This document shows, in pieces, positions 49,385 to 61,339 of a stretch of DNA of 64,000 bases. The translations under genes and the position numbers were made by a program. The first letter of the stretch is position 1, and every line of letters begins with the position of its first letter. Source of the stretch: Flavimarina sp. Hel_I_48 (GTDB lineage: Bacteria; Bacteroidota; Bacteroidia; Flavobacteriales; Flavobacteriaceae); NCBI RefSeq assembly GCF_000733945.1, contig NZ_JPOL01000002.1:1985001-2049000 (forward strand), given 5' to 3'. Below the pieces are notes generated by a model, which saw only the letters and a list, made by a program, of their open reading frames with translations, had not been told where the DNA came from and did not search any database.

Positions 49385-50371
49385 ATGAGTAATGCAGTAG
49401 AGCCCATTTTGCAGGAAAACAAAAACCGGTTTGTAATTTTCCCTATTCAACACCATGACATCTGGGAATGGTACAAAAAATCTGAAGCAAGTTTCTGGAC
49501 CGCAGAAGAAATTGACCTTCATCAGGACCTTACCGACTGGAAGAATAAACTTAATGCAGATGAGCGCTATTTTGTAAAGCATATTCTTGCTTTTTTTGCC
49601 GCTTCAGACGGTATCGTAAATGAAAATCTTGCCGAAAACTTCGTGAACGAAGTACAATATTCCGAAGCTAAGTTTTTCTACGGTTTCCAGATCATGATGG
49701 AAAATATTCATTCAGAAACGTATTCGCTACTTATTGATACGTACGTTAAAAACGATGAAGAAAAAGACGGTCTTTTTAATGCCATTGAAACTTTCCCGGC
49801 CATAAAGAAAAAGGCAGATTGGGCTTTAAAATGGATTGAAAGCCCCAGTTTTGCTGAGCGTTTGATCGCTTTTGCCGCTGTGGAAGGTATTTTCTTTTCT
49901 GGCGCATTTTGCTCTATTTTCTGGTTAAAGAAACGTGGTCTTATGCCTGGTCTTACCTTTTCTAATGAATTGATCTCAAGAGACGAAGGTGTACACTGTG
50001 ATTTTGCGGTTCATTTGCATAACCACCACCTGATCAATAAAGTACCTAAAGACCGCATTCGTGAAATTATAGTGGATGCGCTTAATATTGAGCGTGAATT
50101 CATTACGGAGTCACTTCCCAGCAGTCTTATAGGCATGAATTCTAAACTGATGACCCAGTACCTGGAATTCGTTACAGACAGGCTTCTTGTTGAGCTTGAA
50201 TGTGAGAAAGAATACAACGCGACAAATCCATTTGACTTTATGGATATGATTTCCCTGCAAGGAAAAACCAACTTCTTTGAAAAACGTGTAGGAGAGTATC
50301 AAAAAGCGGGTGTTGCCAGTGGTAGCGGTGGTCAGGAAGGTCAGAAAATCAGTTTTGATGCCGATTTTTAA
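49385..50371 (+). CDS. nrdB: Class I ribonucleotide reductase, beta subunit
   Basis: A 328-residue diiron protein that holds the tyrosyl radical for dNTP synthesis. Iron ligands and the radical tyrosine are visible in ENIHSETY (Glu106, His109, Tyr113), with [10 protein letters not shown] earlier and DEGVHCDFA later. It works with NrdA in the cytoplasm. The order is nrdB then nrdA with an inverted-repeat element between them. Confidence 0.96.
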   Translation: MSNAVEPILQENKNRFVIFPIQHHDIWEWYKKSEASFWTAEEIDLHQDLTDWKNKLNADERYFVKHILAFFAASDGIVNENLAENFVNEVQYSEAKFFYGFQIMMENIHSETYSLLIDTYVKNDEEKDGLFNAIETFPAIKKKADWALKWIESPSFAERLIAFAAVEGIFFSGAFCSIFWLKKRGLMPGLTFSNELISRDEGVHCDFAVHLHNHHLINKVPKDRIREIIVDALNIEREFITESLPSSLIGMNSKLMTQYLEFVTDRLLVELECEKEYNATNPFDFMDMISLQGKTNFFEKRVGEYQKAGVASGSGGQEGQKISFDADF

Positions 50372-50675
50372 GTTGAAAATTTGGATGAAAATGCCTTAAA
50401 ATTGACTGTTTTGGTTGAAAATAACTCAAATCCAGCATTTATTTTAAAGATTCTCGTTTTTAATTTAAAACTATAATGTCACTTCGAGTGTCCCGATTTT
50501 TATCGGGATGTATCGAGAAGTCTGCTGATAAAATTAAAATCTGATAAGAGATACTTGTCGATACGTTGTCTCCCCCGCTATCGCTATGGAAAACAACTAC
50601 TCGAAGTGACATCGACCTCCATAATTGTAGCATGCTTATACTATTTTAACCCCATAATCATTAAAACAAAAACCC
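50372..50675. other. nrdB-nrdA intergenic region
   Basis: A 304-base gap between co-directional subunit genes, long for an operon. Most of it is the inverted-repeat element at 50476-50612. Confidence 0.6.
50476..50612. repeat. Short inverted-repeat element between nrdB and nrdA
   Basis: Fourteen-base perfect inverted ends ATGTCACTTCGAGT and ACTCGAAGTGACAT enclose 109 bases, with an inner hairpin TCCCGAT / ATCGGGA near the left end. There is no coding potential. It resembles a miniature mobile or stem-loop element. Confidence 0.8.
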
Positions 50676-53273
50676 ATGTACGTACTTAAGAGAGACGGCC
50701 GCAAAGAGCCCGTAATGTTTGATAAAATCACCGCCCGCATAAGAAAGTTGTGCTATGGTCTAAACCCACTGGTAGACCCGGTTAAAATTTCAATGCGCGT
50801 TATTGAAGGGCTTTATGATGGTGTAACAACAAGTGAACTTGATAATCTTGCGGCAGAGGTTTCTGCGACCATGACTACTTCACATCCTGATTATGCAAAA
50901 CTTGCCGCGCGTATTTCGGTGTCCAACCTTCATAAAAACACAAAAAAGACCTTTAGCGAGGTCATGACAGACTTATATGAATACGTCAACCCACGTACGG
51001 GCAAAAAAGCCCCGCTGGTCGCAGACGATGTTTATAAAGTGATGATGGAAAATAAAGAAGAACTTGATTCTTCTATTATTTATAGTCGGGATTTTGGGTA
51101 CGATTACTTCGGGTTTAAAACTTTAGAGCGCTCTTATTTATTAAAATTAAACGGAGAAATCGCTGAACGGCCACAGCATATGTTGATGCGCGTTTCTTTG
51201 GGAATTCATTTGGATGATCTGGAATCTGTAAAGGAAACCTACGAATTGATGTCTAAAAAGTATTTTACCCACGCGACCCCCACGCTGTTTAATTCGGGTA
51301 CACCAAAACCGCAAATGTCTTCCTGTTTTCTTCTTGCCATGCAGGACGATAGTATTGACGGGATTTATGATACGCTAAAGCAAACCGCAAAAATCTCTCA
51401 AAGCGCGGGAGGAATTGGCCTTTCTATTCACAATATTCGCGCTACAGGTGCTTATATAGGTGGTACGAATGGAACTTCAAATGGTATCGTACCCATGTTG
51501 CGCGTGTACAATGACACCGCACGTTATGTAGATCAGGGCGGTGGTAAACGTAAAGGCTCTTTTGCTATGTACATAGAGCCATGGCATGCTGATATTATGG
51601 ATTTTCTTGATCTTAAGAAAAACCACGGTAAGGAAGAAATGCGCGCCCGCGATTTGTTTTATGCCATGTGGATTCCAGATTTGTTTATGAAACGTGTGGA
51701 AGAAAACAGCACCTGGACGCTTATGTGTCCCAATGAGTGCCCGAACCTTTTCAATATGCACAGTGAAGAGTTTGACGCCAAATATCTTGAATACGAAGAG
51801 GCTGGAAAAGGCCGAAAAACCATAAAAGCACGCGAACTTTGGGAAAAAATACTCGAATCTCAAATTGAGACCGGTACGCCATACATGTTGTATAAAGATG
51901 CGGCCAACCGTAAATCAAATCAGAAAAACCTGGGTACGATTCGATCTTCAAATCTTTGTACAGAGATTATGGAGTACACAAGTCCTGATGAGGTTGCAGT
52001 GTGTAACCTCGCTTCCATAGCGCTGCCCATGTTTGTAAAAGATGGCGGTTTCGACCATAAAGAACTGTATAAGATCACTAAGCGCGTGACCAAAAACCTG
52101 AACAGGGTAATTGACCGCAATTATTACCCCATTAAGGAGGCTGAAAATTCCAATATGCGCCACCGTCCCGTAGGTTTGGGAATCCAGGGACTTGCAGATA
52201 CGTTTATAAAATTACGTATGCCGTTTACCAGCGACGAGGCAAAGAAATTGAACGAAGAAATTTTTGAAACCCTTTACTTTGCTGCCGTTACCGCTTCTAT
52301 GGAAATGGCAAAAATAGAAGGCCCGTATTCAACTTTTGAAGGTTCGCCTATTTCGAAAGGGGAATTTCAGTATAACCTTTGGGGAATTACCGATGAAGAA
52401 CTGAGCGGAAGATGGGACTGGAAATCGCTTCGTAAAGAAGTGATGGAACATGGTGTTCGTAATTCACTACTTGTTGCGCCTATGCCTACCGCGTCCACTT
52501 CACAGATTCTAGGAAACAATGAAGCTTTTGAGCCTTACACGTCAAACATTTACACCCGTAGGGTTCTTTCTGGTGAATTTATCGTTGTAAACAAGCATTT
52601 ATTAGAAGATCTTGTGGCTTTAGACTTATGGGATGAAGATTTAAAACAAGCGGTAATGCGTTCTAATGGTTCCATTCAAAATATAGATATCATTCCAGAT
52701 AATCTTAAGGAACTGTACAAAACCGTATGGGAACTGAGCATGAAAGATATTATTGACATGTCTCGTCATAGAGGCTATTTCATTGATCAATCCCAATCGC
52801 TTAACCTATTTATGGAAAATGCCAATTATTCTAAATTGACCTCCATGCACTTTTACGCCTGGAAAAGCGGATTAAAGACAGGAATGTACTATTTACGTAC
52901 AAAATCTGCCGTAGATGCCATAAAATTCACTTTGAAAAAGGAAGAAAAGGCAGTACTTCCACAACCGGAAGAAAAAGTATCAATGCCAAATCCAGAGGAA
53001 CAATCCGTATTGCCGCAACCGGAAGTGCGATCAAATAGAATGGCTGCGCGTGCCGCGAGAACATTAGAATCTAGCGTTCCAAAACCTCCGCAGCAAGAGC
53101 TGTTTGTTGAAGAGCCTGAATTGGCTTATGAAACAGCATCCGTTGAAAAGCCGGCAGCAAAAGCCAATTCTGAAGTTGATACCACTCCCATGAGCGCCTC
53201 AGAAATGAAAGCGATTATCGCCCAGGCAAAAGAAGCTGAAGGTGATGACGACTGCTTAATGTGCGGTTCATAA
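50676..53273 (+). CDS. nrdA: Class I ribonucleotide reductase, alpha subunit
   Basis: An 865-residue catalytic subunit. Residues 1-90 are an ATP cone ([18 protein letters not shown]) for allosteric control. The barrel follows with [16 protein letters not shown] and [20 protein letters not shown]. The C-terminal tail (about residues 755-865) is long, low-complexity and ends DDCLMCGS, which supplies the cysteine pair that re-reduces the active site. It works with NrdB. Confidence 0.96.
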   Translation: MYVLKRDGRKEPVMFDKITARIRKLCYGLNPLVDPVKISMRVIEGLYDGVTTSELDNLAAEVSATMTTSHPDYAKLAARISVSNLHKNTKKTFSEVMTDLYEYVNPRTGKKAPLVADDVYKVMMENKEELDSSIIYSRDFGYDYFGFKTLERSYLLKLNGEIAERPQHMLMRVSLGIHLDDLESVKETYELMSKKYFTHATPTLFNSGTPKPQMSSCFLLAMQDDSIDGIYDTLKQTAKISQSAGGIGLSIHNIRATGAYIGGTNGTSNGIVPMLRVYNDTARYVDQGGGKRKGSFAMYIEPWHADIMDFLDLKKNHGKEEMRARDLFYAMWIPDLFMKRVEENSTWTLMCPNECPNLFNMHSEEFDAKYLEYEEAGKGRKTIKARELWEKILESQIETGTPYMLYKDAANRKSNQKNLGTIRSSNLCTEIMEYTSPDEVAVCNLASIALPMFVKDGGFDHKELYKITKRVTKNLNRVIDRNYYPIKEAENSNMRHRPVGLGIQGLADTFIKLRMPFTSDEAKKLNEEIFETLYFAAVTASMEMAKIEGPYSTFEGSPISKGEFQYNLWGITDEELSGRWDWKSLRKEVMEHGVRNSLLVAPMPTASTSQILGNNEAFEPYTSNIYTRRVLSGEFIVVNKHLLEDLVALDLWDEDLKQAVMRSNGSIQNIDIIPDNLKELYKTVWELSMKDIIDMSRHRGYFIDQSQSLNLFMENANYSKLTSMHFYAWKSGLKTGMYYLRTKSAVDAIKFTLKKEEKAVLPQPEEKVSMPNPEEQSVLPQPEVRSNRMAARAARTLESSVPKPPQQELFVEEPELAYETASVEKPAAKANSEVDTTPMSASEMKAIIAQAKEAEGDDDCLMCGS

Positions 53274-53299
53274 ACCGAAAGATCAGGTTTGTTTAAATA

Positions 53300-53337
53300 A
53301 AAAATGTCCCATGCATTTAAAACGTATGGGACATTTT
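53300..53337 (+). terminator. Rho-independent terminator after nrdA
   Basis: AAAAATGTCCCAT pairs with ATGGGACATTTTT around a loop of about 12 bases, ending in a T run. It could serve both strands, including the convergent receptor gene. Confidence 0.75.
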
Positions 53338-53407
53338 TATTGTCAAAATATTAGAATCTCAATTGTGATTCTAGATTTTTCAGTTTTTTATACTGTGCTG
53401 GTGAAAA

Positions 53408-55810
53408 TTAAAAACCAACCTTCACCGCAACGATAAAGTTACGTCCCGGAGCAGAAATCCCGCTAGAGTAGGGACGATACCGTTGATCAGTAATGTTTTC
53501 GAGTGCGGCGGTAAGCTGCCAGGTTTGATTCAGTTTGTATTGTGTAGCAAAATTAAGCGTGTACCAGCGTGGTGCATAAGGATCACCATCCGCATTGAGC
53601 GCGTAGAGATAGGAATTGCCCACTTGAGAAGGCGCCAGCTCATCAGCATTAAGTTGGCCATTATATTCCGCGAACGCGTCAAATTTTAAACGATCATTTT
53701 TCCAAACGAGATGTGTATTGCCAAAGAGGGGCGCGGCATGACGTAAAGGTGCGGTACTGCCATCATCTTCTTCCTGACTGCCCTCGATAATATTAATCTG
53801 TGAACTTAAATTCATGTTTTTATTGAACAGGATGTCTACGCCCGCTTCTAATCCTACAACCTTTGCAGAAGCCGCATTTTGAATGGCCTGCACGTTACTG
53901 GGTTCTCCCTGATAATCAATCAAGGTCTCACCGCCCAGATTAAAGTCGCGTCGTACCAGCGCATTGTCAAGATAGGTGTAAAACCCTGCGAGATCAACTT
54001 TTACTACTTCTTCAAAATTGAGGTTTAAGCCTATTTCATAGTTATAGGCATATTCTGCTTTAAGGTCAGGATTAGGCACCACAACCGAACCAGGTTCGCT
54101 GTCAAAAATTTTACCCACATCATCAATATTCGGTGCCCTGAAGGCGGTAGAAACATTAAAACGCCATCCCAAGATCTGACTTGCCTGCCAGTTTAAACCT
54201 AGCGAACCGGTAAGATTACCGGTATTGATATCTGCATTTGAAAATGGAAAATCATAAAAACGATCATCAAAAGTGGCATCTACCAGTACCTGATCGTACC
54301 GTAGGCCAGATTGCAGGTTCATGTTTTCCGCAAGATGGAATTGACCGCTTACATACGCTGCGGCAGATTGCCAGGTGGAGCCATCAGGATACCGTGAAGC
54401 ATCAGGAATGCTCGTGTTATCAAGAATATTTGTCTGTTTTCCGCTGGAGCTTACATCATTAAAAACATACTCCAGACCGTAAAAAAGCTGATGTTTGCCT
54501 AGTTCTTTAGTAAAATCAAGCGCTGCGGAATAGGCGTCAACCATCTCTTCGGTCTCAAAAAGTATATCATCGCCAAAGTTGCGATCGTGACGGCTTTCTT
54601 CAAAATTTTGAAAGGCAACGGTTAGTTTGGCTTTATCATAAAGCGGTCCGTAGCCTTTTTTATCTATTTGGAAATTAGAAAAAAACCAGTTTTGAGGACC
54701 ATAATACCATTCCGCGGAGCGTAACTGATCACCGCGCTTTCTGGTAAGGCGATCGTAACGGGAATAGTTTGAAGTGGTGCTGTAAATCACGCCGAGGTTG
54801 TATTCCCAGGTTTCATTAGGCATAAAACGCACTTTTTGCATCAGGTTGAGTTGGTCAAAACCGGTGGGCACCTGTACATTGGGGTTGTCGTTTATAACCT
54901 GAACATCTTCGCCATTGATGCGGTCTACATAATCTGGACGTAGATAGTCTGCCGGACCGTGCGCGCCCATGCGCAGATCATCGTAATCAGAATAGCTTGC
55001 GCTTGAAAAAAACGCCCACTTTTTTGTACCGAAATTAAAATCGACATGGCCGGTTTTTTCCTCATTTGCGGTAGAATATCGTGCTACGGCATTACCGCTT
55101 AAAAATTGATTATTTCCGGTGGAAAACTGAGGTTTTGTAGTATAAAAGTTTATCACTCCGCCTATCGCATCACTGCCATAAACCACAGAACCGGGGCCCA
55201 AAATCACCTCGGTATGATCTAAGGCAAAAGGATCAATATTGATGACATTCTGCAGATTGCCCGAACGAAAAATCGCGGTGTTCATACGTACTCCATCTAC
55301 GGTAAGGAGCAGGCGATTTGTTGAAAAGCCGCGTATCATGGGGCTGCCACCGCCCAGCTGACTTTTTTGCACATAAACCTCCCCGCTATTTGAAAGAAGG
55401 TCTGCCGCCGTTTGTGGATTCCTGAATGCGATCTGCTCTGGTGTAATCGTATTTATCTTATGGGAAACCACCTCTCTATCCTGTTCAAACTTAGCCACAG
55501 AAAGTATTACTTCCCCCAGTTGATTTTCATCAGAATCGAGTAAAATTTGACCATTTTTAGCCATTATTTGGGCTTTTGTGGTCGTTTTTGGGCGGTGTGA
55601 GATGTGCGTAATAAAAATGTTTTCGTTTTCCTCAAAGTCTGAAAGATCTACATTGCCCTGGAGATCGCTAACTGCTGAGGTGTTTTTTTCGGCATTAAAA
55701 AAAGCGGCATTGCTTATGGGTGTTTTGCTGTCACTATCTATTATTTGTACGGTCTGGGCCTGAACAAGTGATCCAATAAAAAAGAAGAAGAGTAGTAAGG
55801 TTTTGAACAT
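53408..55810 (-). CDS. TonB-dependent receptor
   Basis: An 800-residue outer-membrane receptor. The start at 55810 (MFKTLLLFFFFIGSLVQAQ) gives a normal signal peptide; the longer frame adds 27 residues of recO end. The plug domain (about residues 105-220) has LSNSGEVYVQKSQLGGGSPM and GPGSVVYGSDAIGGVINFY. The barrel ends NFIVAVKVGF. Its type resembles receptors for heme or siderophores, but the ligand is not determined. Only four bases separate it from recO upstream. Confidence 0.9.
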   Translation of the reverse strand: MFKTLLLFFFFIGSLVQAQTVQIIDSDSKTPISNAAFFNAEKNTSAVSDLQGNVDLSDFEENENIFITHISHRPKTTTKAQIMAKNGQILLDSDENQLGEVILSVAKFEQDREVVSHKINTITPEQIAFRNPQTAADLLSNSGEVYVQKSQLGGGSPMIRGFSTNRLLLTVDGVRMNTAIFRSGNLQNVINIDPFALDHTEVILGPGSVVYGSDAIGGVINFYTTKPQFSTGNNQFLSGNAVARYSTANEEKTGHVDFNFGTKKWAFFSSASYSDYDDLRMGAHGPADYLRPDYVDRINGEDVQVINDNPNVQVPTGFDQLNLMQKVRFMPNETWEYNLGVIYSTTSNYSRYDRLTRKRGDQLRSAEWYYGPQNWFFSNFQIDKKGYGPLYDKAKLTVAFQNFEESRHDRNFGDDILFETEEMVDAYSAALDFTKELGKHQLFYGLEYVFNDVSSSGKQTNILDNTSIPDASRYPDGSTWQSAAAYVSGQFHLAENMNLQSGLRYDQVLVDATFDDRFYDFPFSNADINTGNLTGSLGLNWQASQILGWRFNVSTAFRAPNIDDVGKIFDSEPGSVVVPNPDLKAEYAYNYEIGLNLNFEEVVKVDLAGFYTYLDNALVRRDFNLGGETLIDYQGEPSNVQAIQNAASAKVVGLEAGVDILFNKNMNLSSQINIIEGSQEEDDGSTAPLRHAAPLFGNTHLVWKNDRLKFDAFAEYNGQLNADELAPSQVGNSYLYALNADGDPYAPRWYTLNFATQYKLNQTWQLTAALENITDQRYRPYSSGISAPGRNFIVAVKVGF

Positions 55811-55814
55811 AAAG

Positions 55815-56531
55815 TTAGTTGAATAGGTTGGTAAGCACGCTAAGGGATTTAGGTTTTTTAAAACCCTGAATATGCAAATGATAATAATCAAGAAGCATGT
55901 CCATAAATGCCGCGCGGCTTTGCTGGTTGAGTTTTAAAGTATGTAAGGTGTCAAATTTAGTTTTTAGTAATTCCTTAAGCAAGGATAGATTTGCCGGTGA
56001 AATGCTATATACGTCAGGATGCGCTTCAAATTGCCCGGTCTGTAGATTGAACTGTTCTTTATCCATATGGGAACTATCAGGGTAAAAGCCCAGGTATTTT
56101 GTAAGTTCCAGAAGAAAGAGCAGATGAAAATTAGCAGCACGTTCTTGATGGTCCAGCCATAAAAAAGCATGTTCAAGAAAATGATAAAGGGGAAGGTTTT
56201 CTTCTTCTTCCATGACTGAACTGCGTATTATTTCAGATAGAAAGAGTACGATACTCGTTTTTGTAATATCAGTATGCAAACTTTGATAGGGGTGCAGGAC
56301 TTTAGCTTCGCGTATGCTCTCAAGCGTGCCTTTATTTTTATGGTTTGCAACAATCTCGAGTTGCATGGCTGGCTGAAACATGGCGGTGCGCAAATTTCCT
56401 TTTTTAGACTTTAAAATGCGCCTTAGAAGATAGGATTTGAGTCCGTCGCTACGTGTATAACATTTTGCGATCAAATCTGCCTCACCATATTTTAGGGCAG
56501 AAATGACGATGGCGGGAGTAGTAACCAGCAT
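55815..56531 (-). CDS. recO: DNA repair protein RecO
   Basis: A 238-residue cytoplasmic protein (MLVTTPAIVISALKYGEADLI at the N-terminal OB fold, helical bundle following). RecO with RecR loads RecA on SSB-coated DNA in recombinational repair. Its start overlaps the stop of the PorZ-like gene by one base and its end is four bases from the TonB receptor gene, forming one operon. Confidence 0.9.
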   Translation of the reverse strand: MLVTTPAIVISALKYGEADLIAKCYTRSDGLKSYLLRRILKSKKGNLRTAMFQPAMQLEIVANHKNKGTLESIREAKVLHPYQSLHTDITKTSIVLFLSEIIRSSVMEEEENLPLYHFLEHAFLWLDHQERAANFHLLFLLELTKYLGFYPDSSHMDKEQFNLQTGQFEAHPDVYSISPANLSLLKELLKTKFDTLHTLKLNQQSRAAFMDMLLDYYHLHIQGFKKPKSLSVLTNLFN

Positions 56532-58801
56532 TAGCGTATGATCATTATTTTTGCAATTTTCGTTTCAGAAGCATCGCTTGAGGTTACCAGAACCAGGTAA
56601 ACGCCCGTTGCTACTTTATGTTTTCCAAATGCAGTTGTATCCCATTGAATACTTCCCCCTTCTGAAACTTCTTCATAAACAAGATTTCCGGTGATGTCTG
56701 TGATTTTTACATTAGCGCGTTCGGTAAGGCCATCTATGGTCACCTGCCCTGTAAATTGTGGTTTTACGGGATTAGGGAAAGCGCGTACTGCCTCGAGATT
56801 GTCTGCTGCGGCAACTGCACTACCTGCATAAGAGACAAGCCCTTGTGGGGTGGCAAAAAACACTTCGCCACTCTCATCATCAATACTGATAGCACTTATT
56901 GTATTAGACGGTAATGGGGAATTTGAGGTGTTGAACTGCAGCAAAGTTTCCTGTCCATTTGACGAAAAATAAAAAACACCGTTGCTTAGCGTGCCCACCC
57001 ATTTATTATTAGACCCATCCACGGCTATACTCTGTATGGATTGCTCATTTAAAAGTTCTACCGGAATATCATTTTCAAGGATGACGATCGTACTGGTCTG
57101 TACCTCGGGGTTTTCAAAAACCTGGGCAGGGCCAAAGAGTAAGCGCAGACCGGCGGTGGTTCCTATCCACAACGTACCGCTGTTGTCTAAGGCGAGCGCA
57201 CGTATATCATCTGAGGGTAAATTAGCTTCTTCCTCGCCGGTAAGCTTAGCAAAGTTTTCATTTACGGGATTGTAAGCGATCAAACCCGCTTTGTCAGAAC
57301 CAAAATACACATTGCCCTGACGATCTGTTACCAGTTGAGTATAGAAAACTTCATCAAAATTTGGTACGATTTCCTTGATCGAAAAACCGGTTATGTCGTT
57401 CCCAGATTTTCTAGCAAGCGCATTTTCAACCAGTGTATTGGTCATCCACAAATTTCCGTTTGAATCAAAGGCCGCACCATTAATACGCACATCAGTTGGG
57501 TTTACGGGGAGATCGCTGAGACCGCTGTTTGTTTCATCAAAAAGCTGGGTAGCGATACCTTCATTAATCTCCAGCAATCCAGAATTAAAGGAGCTTAAAA
57601 AAACCTCTTCCGTATTCTCCGGATTTATAGTGATATTCACCATATTATTGGCATTGCGTGCATCCTGGTAAGAACTGTTTTCCCAGCCAGACTCTTGTCG
57701 CAAATGGCTAAAACCACGACGCTTCAATGGGTAGGGATTAAAAGAATTGCTATAATCGCCATAAACCACCCATAATTCACCGGGTATCGCTTCAATTGAA
57801 AAAGGATCGTTGCGCAACGGGCCATCTGGCAAAACCTGCATCAGATCCTGAGCGGCGGACAGGCTGGTCATCAACAAACCACTTTCAGAACTTCCTATAA
57901 AAAGCAAACCTTGCGTAGAAAAAGCGGTACTATAACTTCCCGGATACTGTTCATTTAATGCAATACTGGCGGTCTCTCTACCCGTACTGTCATAGGCATA
58001 AACCCTATTTGTAAGGGTGACCGTAAACCCGGTTCCGCCAGAAGTAAGCCGTAGCGGTCGGCTAGGATATTGGGAAAGTGTAGTGAAGGTGGTGCCATTG
58101 AGAACATTGAGCGTATTGTTTGCATCAACAGCATAAAGGCGGTCTGCGCTACTTACAATTCCCAGCCAGTTTCCATTAGAAATAGGTGACCAGTTCTGAA
58201 AGTCAATAAGATTTTCATCCTGTACAGAAGCACGTCTCAGCCCGCCCTCTTGAGTAGCAGCGTAGATAAAAGAACCGGAAATTGCCGTTTGACGTACGTG
58301 TAGCCTTCCGCCAGCGGCGCCAATAAAATAGGAATCATCAAACTCCAGCCGTTCAATATTATATAAAGAGATCCCAAAATCTGTACTTATATATAAGAGT
58401 CCATTATTTTCCAGAAAATGATTGATCTGTTTTTCGTTAGGGGGGATAGAATTTTTATTGACGATATCCACAACGGTAAGGACGTCCCCATTATCCTGAA
58501 CTACATCAAAAAGTCCAGAAGCGTAGCCCACGAAAAGTGCGCTGGCCTGATCGCTGTAATAAATTGCTGAAATGGTCTCACCAGAAAGCCCTTCAATCGT
58601 AGACAATGTTGAAAGTTCATCAGTAGTGGCATCATATGAAAAAACCGAATTCTGGGCCGCTGCATATACCCTCCCGTTGCCGTACGTTATATCATTGATG
58701 CTGGTGTATGAGAAATAACCCTTCCAGCTGTCAGAATAATCCTGTGCACTTGCACTAAGCACAGTGAGAAAGACAAAGGCCAGAAGTAATTTCTTTATCA
58801 T
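56531..58801 (-). CDS. porZ: PorZ-like beta-propeller protein of the type IX secretion system
   Basis: A 756-residue exported protein. After a signal peptide (MIKKLLLAFVFLTVLSASAQ) come many two-component-regulator-type propeller blades (for example GNLWMTNTLVEN, GTLWIGTTAGLRLL). The C terminus (about 680-756, FPNPVKPQFTGQVTI, ATGVYLVLV) is a type IX type A sorting domain. PorZ in Porphyromonas is a surface part of the machine that delivers cargo to the sortase. The assignment rests on this architecture and on its recO neighbour, which I associate with PorZ-like genes in the phylum. A -7 box (TACTTTTG, minus strand) is at 58829-58836. Confidence 0.82.
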   Translation of the reverse strand: MIKKLLLAFVFLTVLSASAQDYSDSWKGYFSYTSINDITYGNGRVYAAAQNSVFSYDATTDELSTLSTIEGLSGETISAIYYSDQASALFVGYASGLFDVVQDNGDVLTVVDIVNKNSIPPNEKQINHFLENNGLLYISTDFGISLYNIERLEFDDSYFIGAAGGRLHVRQTAISGSFIYAATQEGGLRRASVQDENLIDFQNWSPISNGNWLGIVSSADRLYAVDANNTLNVLNGTTFTTLSQYPSRPLRLTSGGTGFTVTLTNRVYAYDSTGRETASIALNEQYPGSYSTAFSTQGLLFIGSSESGLLMTSLSAAQDLMQVLPDGPLRNDPFSIEAIPGELWVVYGDYSNSFNPYPLKRRGFSHLRQESGWENSSYQDARNANNMVNITINPENTEEVFLSSFNSGLLEINEGIATQLFDETNSGLSDLPVNPTDVRINGAAFDSNGNLWMTNTLVENALARKSGNDITGFSIKEIVPNFDEVFYTQLVTDRQGNVYFGSDKAGLIAYNPVNENFAKLTGEEEANLPSDDIRALALDNSGTLWIGTTAGLRLLFGPAQVFENPEVQTSTIVILENDIPVELLNEQSIQSIAVDGSNNKWVGTLSNGVFYFSSNGQETLLQFNTSNSPLPSNTISAISIDDESGEVFFATPQGLVSYAGSAVAAADNLEAVRAFPNPVKPQFTGQVTIDGLTERANVKITDITGNLVYEEVSEGGSIQWDTTAFGKHKVATGVYLVLVTSSDASETKIAKIMIIR

Positions 58802-58828
58802 AGAGCTTAATATTGCTTACATAACGTT

Positions 58829-58836
58829 CAAAAGTA
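58829..58836 (-). promoter_or_regulatory. Bacteroidetes-type -7 box for porZ-recO-receptor operon
   Basis: TACTTTTG on the minus strand lies 28 bases before the porZ ATG. No well-spaced TTTG partner was found. Confidence 0.45.
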
Positions 58837-58851
58837 CGATTATTGTCAAAT

Positions 58852-58883
58852 AAAAAGGGTCTTCGTGCGGAAGACCCTTTTTT
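58852..58883 (-). terminator. Rho-independent terminator after gdhA
   Basis: AAAAAGGGTCTTC and GAAGACCCTTTTTT pair around a short loop. It separates gdhA from the porZ operon. Confidence 0.8.
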
Positions 58884-58909
58884 GGTATTTAATAGTTCTG
58901 AATAGCTTG

Positions 58910-60286
<1,377 letters not shown>

Positions 60287-60429
60287 TCAAATTATAATGT
60301 AAATATATATAATATTAAATTTTAGTAACTTAAAATTTTCATATTCTTAAAAAGATAGCATAATTTTAAAAATACCCTTTTACAAAAACATATATAATCA
60401 CCCTTTTTTAAAAAACCTTAAAACTTTGT

Positions 60430-60437
60430 TATATTTG
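60430..60437 (+). promoter_or_regulatory. Bacteroidetes-type -7 box (TATATTTG)
   Basis: Fits TAnnTTTG and lies 22 bases before the start of the 270-residue exported protein gene. Confidence 0.5.
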
Positions 60438-60459
60438 CAGGATATAGAAATCTAAATTA

Positions 60460-61272
60460 ATGAAAAATAAGCGTTTCATACTCTTTTTTCTGTTTTTTGT
60501 CGGTGTTTTTTCCCGTTCAGATGGTCAATTTATATTTGGTTTCTCTAATGAGATAGGCGTAGGTGCAGGTCCATTACTATTTCAATCTGATTTTGGACTT
60601 AGAAATAATATTAATACAAATATAAATAATGTGGGTTTAGGGGTTGCCTTAATGCATTATATGAACTTTGCCTATCGTTCTGATTGCAACTGCTATTCTC
60701 GAGATGTTTACTTTAACGACCATTTTAAGATACGCAATGAAATAGATTATCATTATACTAAATTGAGCCACGAAGGGCCAGAATCTAAAAAAGATAGTGA
60801 TAAAGGACGTGATCTGCGCGATCACAAAGGAACATCATCTGTAATTGAAATAGGTAGCCAGGTAGAATATTTCCCATTGAGTGTAAGGGATTTTCAGGCG
60901 GGGGCGTTTTTAATAGCTCCTTACATTTCCCTGGGTGTTCATTACGTAAGCTACCAGCCAGGATATTCTTCAATTCAGGATATACCCGGCATCCCGCCTG
61001 AAGATGCTTATTTTGATCGTTTTTTAGAAGGTACGGGCAAGTTAGGGGGCATTGATGACTCGGCTGGTCATACCACGGCAATTACCGGGAGTGTGGGTTT
61101 CAGGTTTAAAATAGGCATTCTAAGTGATCTTAATTTTGAATTACGTCATCACCGCTATTTTTCGAACTGGGTTGACGGACTCAATCCTGATGTAGCTGCT
61201 TATCCTCCCAATAAATATGATGACTCTATTGTATGGCTTCAGGTAGGATATATATATTATCTTAATTTTTAA
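60460..61272 (+). CDS. Exported protein, THC0290_0291-like family
   Basis: A 270-residue exported protein with signal peptide (MKNKRFILFFLFFVGVFSRSDG). The mature part is beta-rich, with FGFSNEIGVGAGPLLFQSD, RSDCNCYS and a terminal strand pattern ending YIYYLNF. This resembles a flavobacterial family for which I know no function; the name is from memory and not verified. It is a probable outer-membrane barrel. Confidence 0.6.
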   Translation: MKNKRFILFFLFFVGVFSRSDGQFIFGFSNEIGVGAGPLLFQSDFGLRNNINTNINNVGLGVALMHYMNFAYRSDCNCYSRDVYFNDHFKIRNEIDYHYTKLSHEGPESKKDSDKGRDLRDHKGTSSVIEIGSQVEYFPLSVRDFQAGAFLIAPYISLGVHYVSYQPGYSSIQDIPGIPPEDAYFDRFLEGTGKLGGIDDSAGHTTAITGSVGFRFKIGILSDLNFELRHHRYFSNWVDGLNPDVAAYPPNKYDDSIVWLQVGYIYYLNF

Positions 61273-61283
61273 AAAAAAAGCAC

Positions 61284-61322
61284 AAAAAAAGGGCTAAAAC
61301 CGACGGTTTTAGCCCTTTTTTT
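61284..61322. terminator. Bidirectional terminator between convergent genes
   Basis: AAAAAAAGGGCTAAAACCG pairs with CGGTTTTAGCCCTTTTTTT. It serves the exported protein gene and the convergent LysM gene. Confidence 0.85.
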
Positions 61323-61339
61323 ATAAAAATTGTAGAAAA

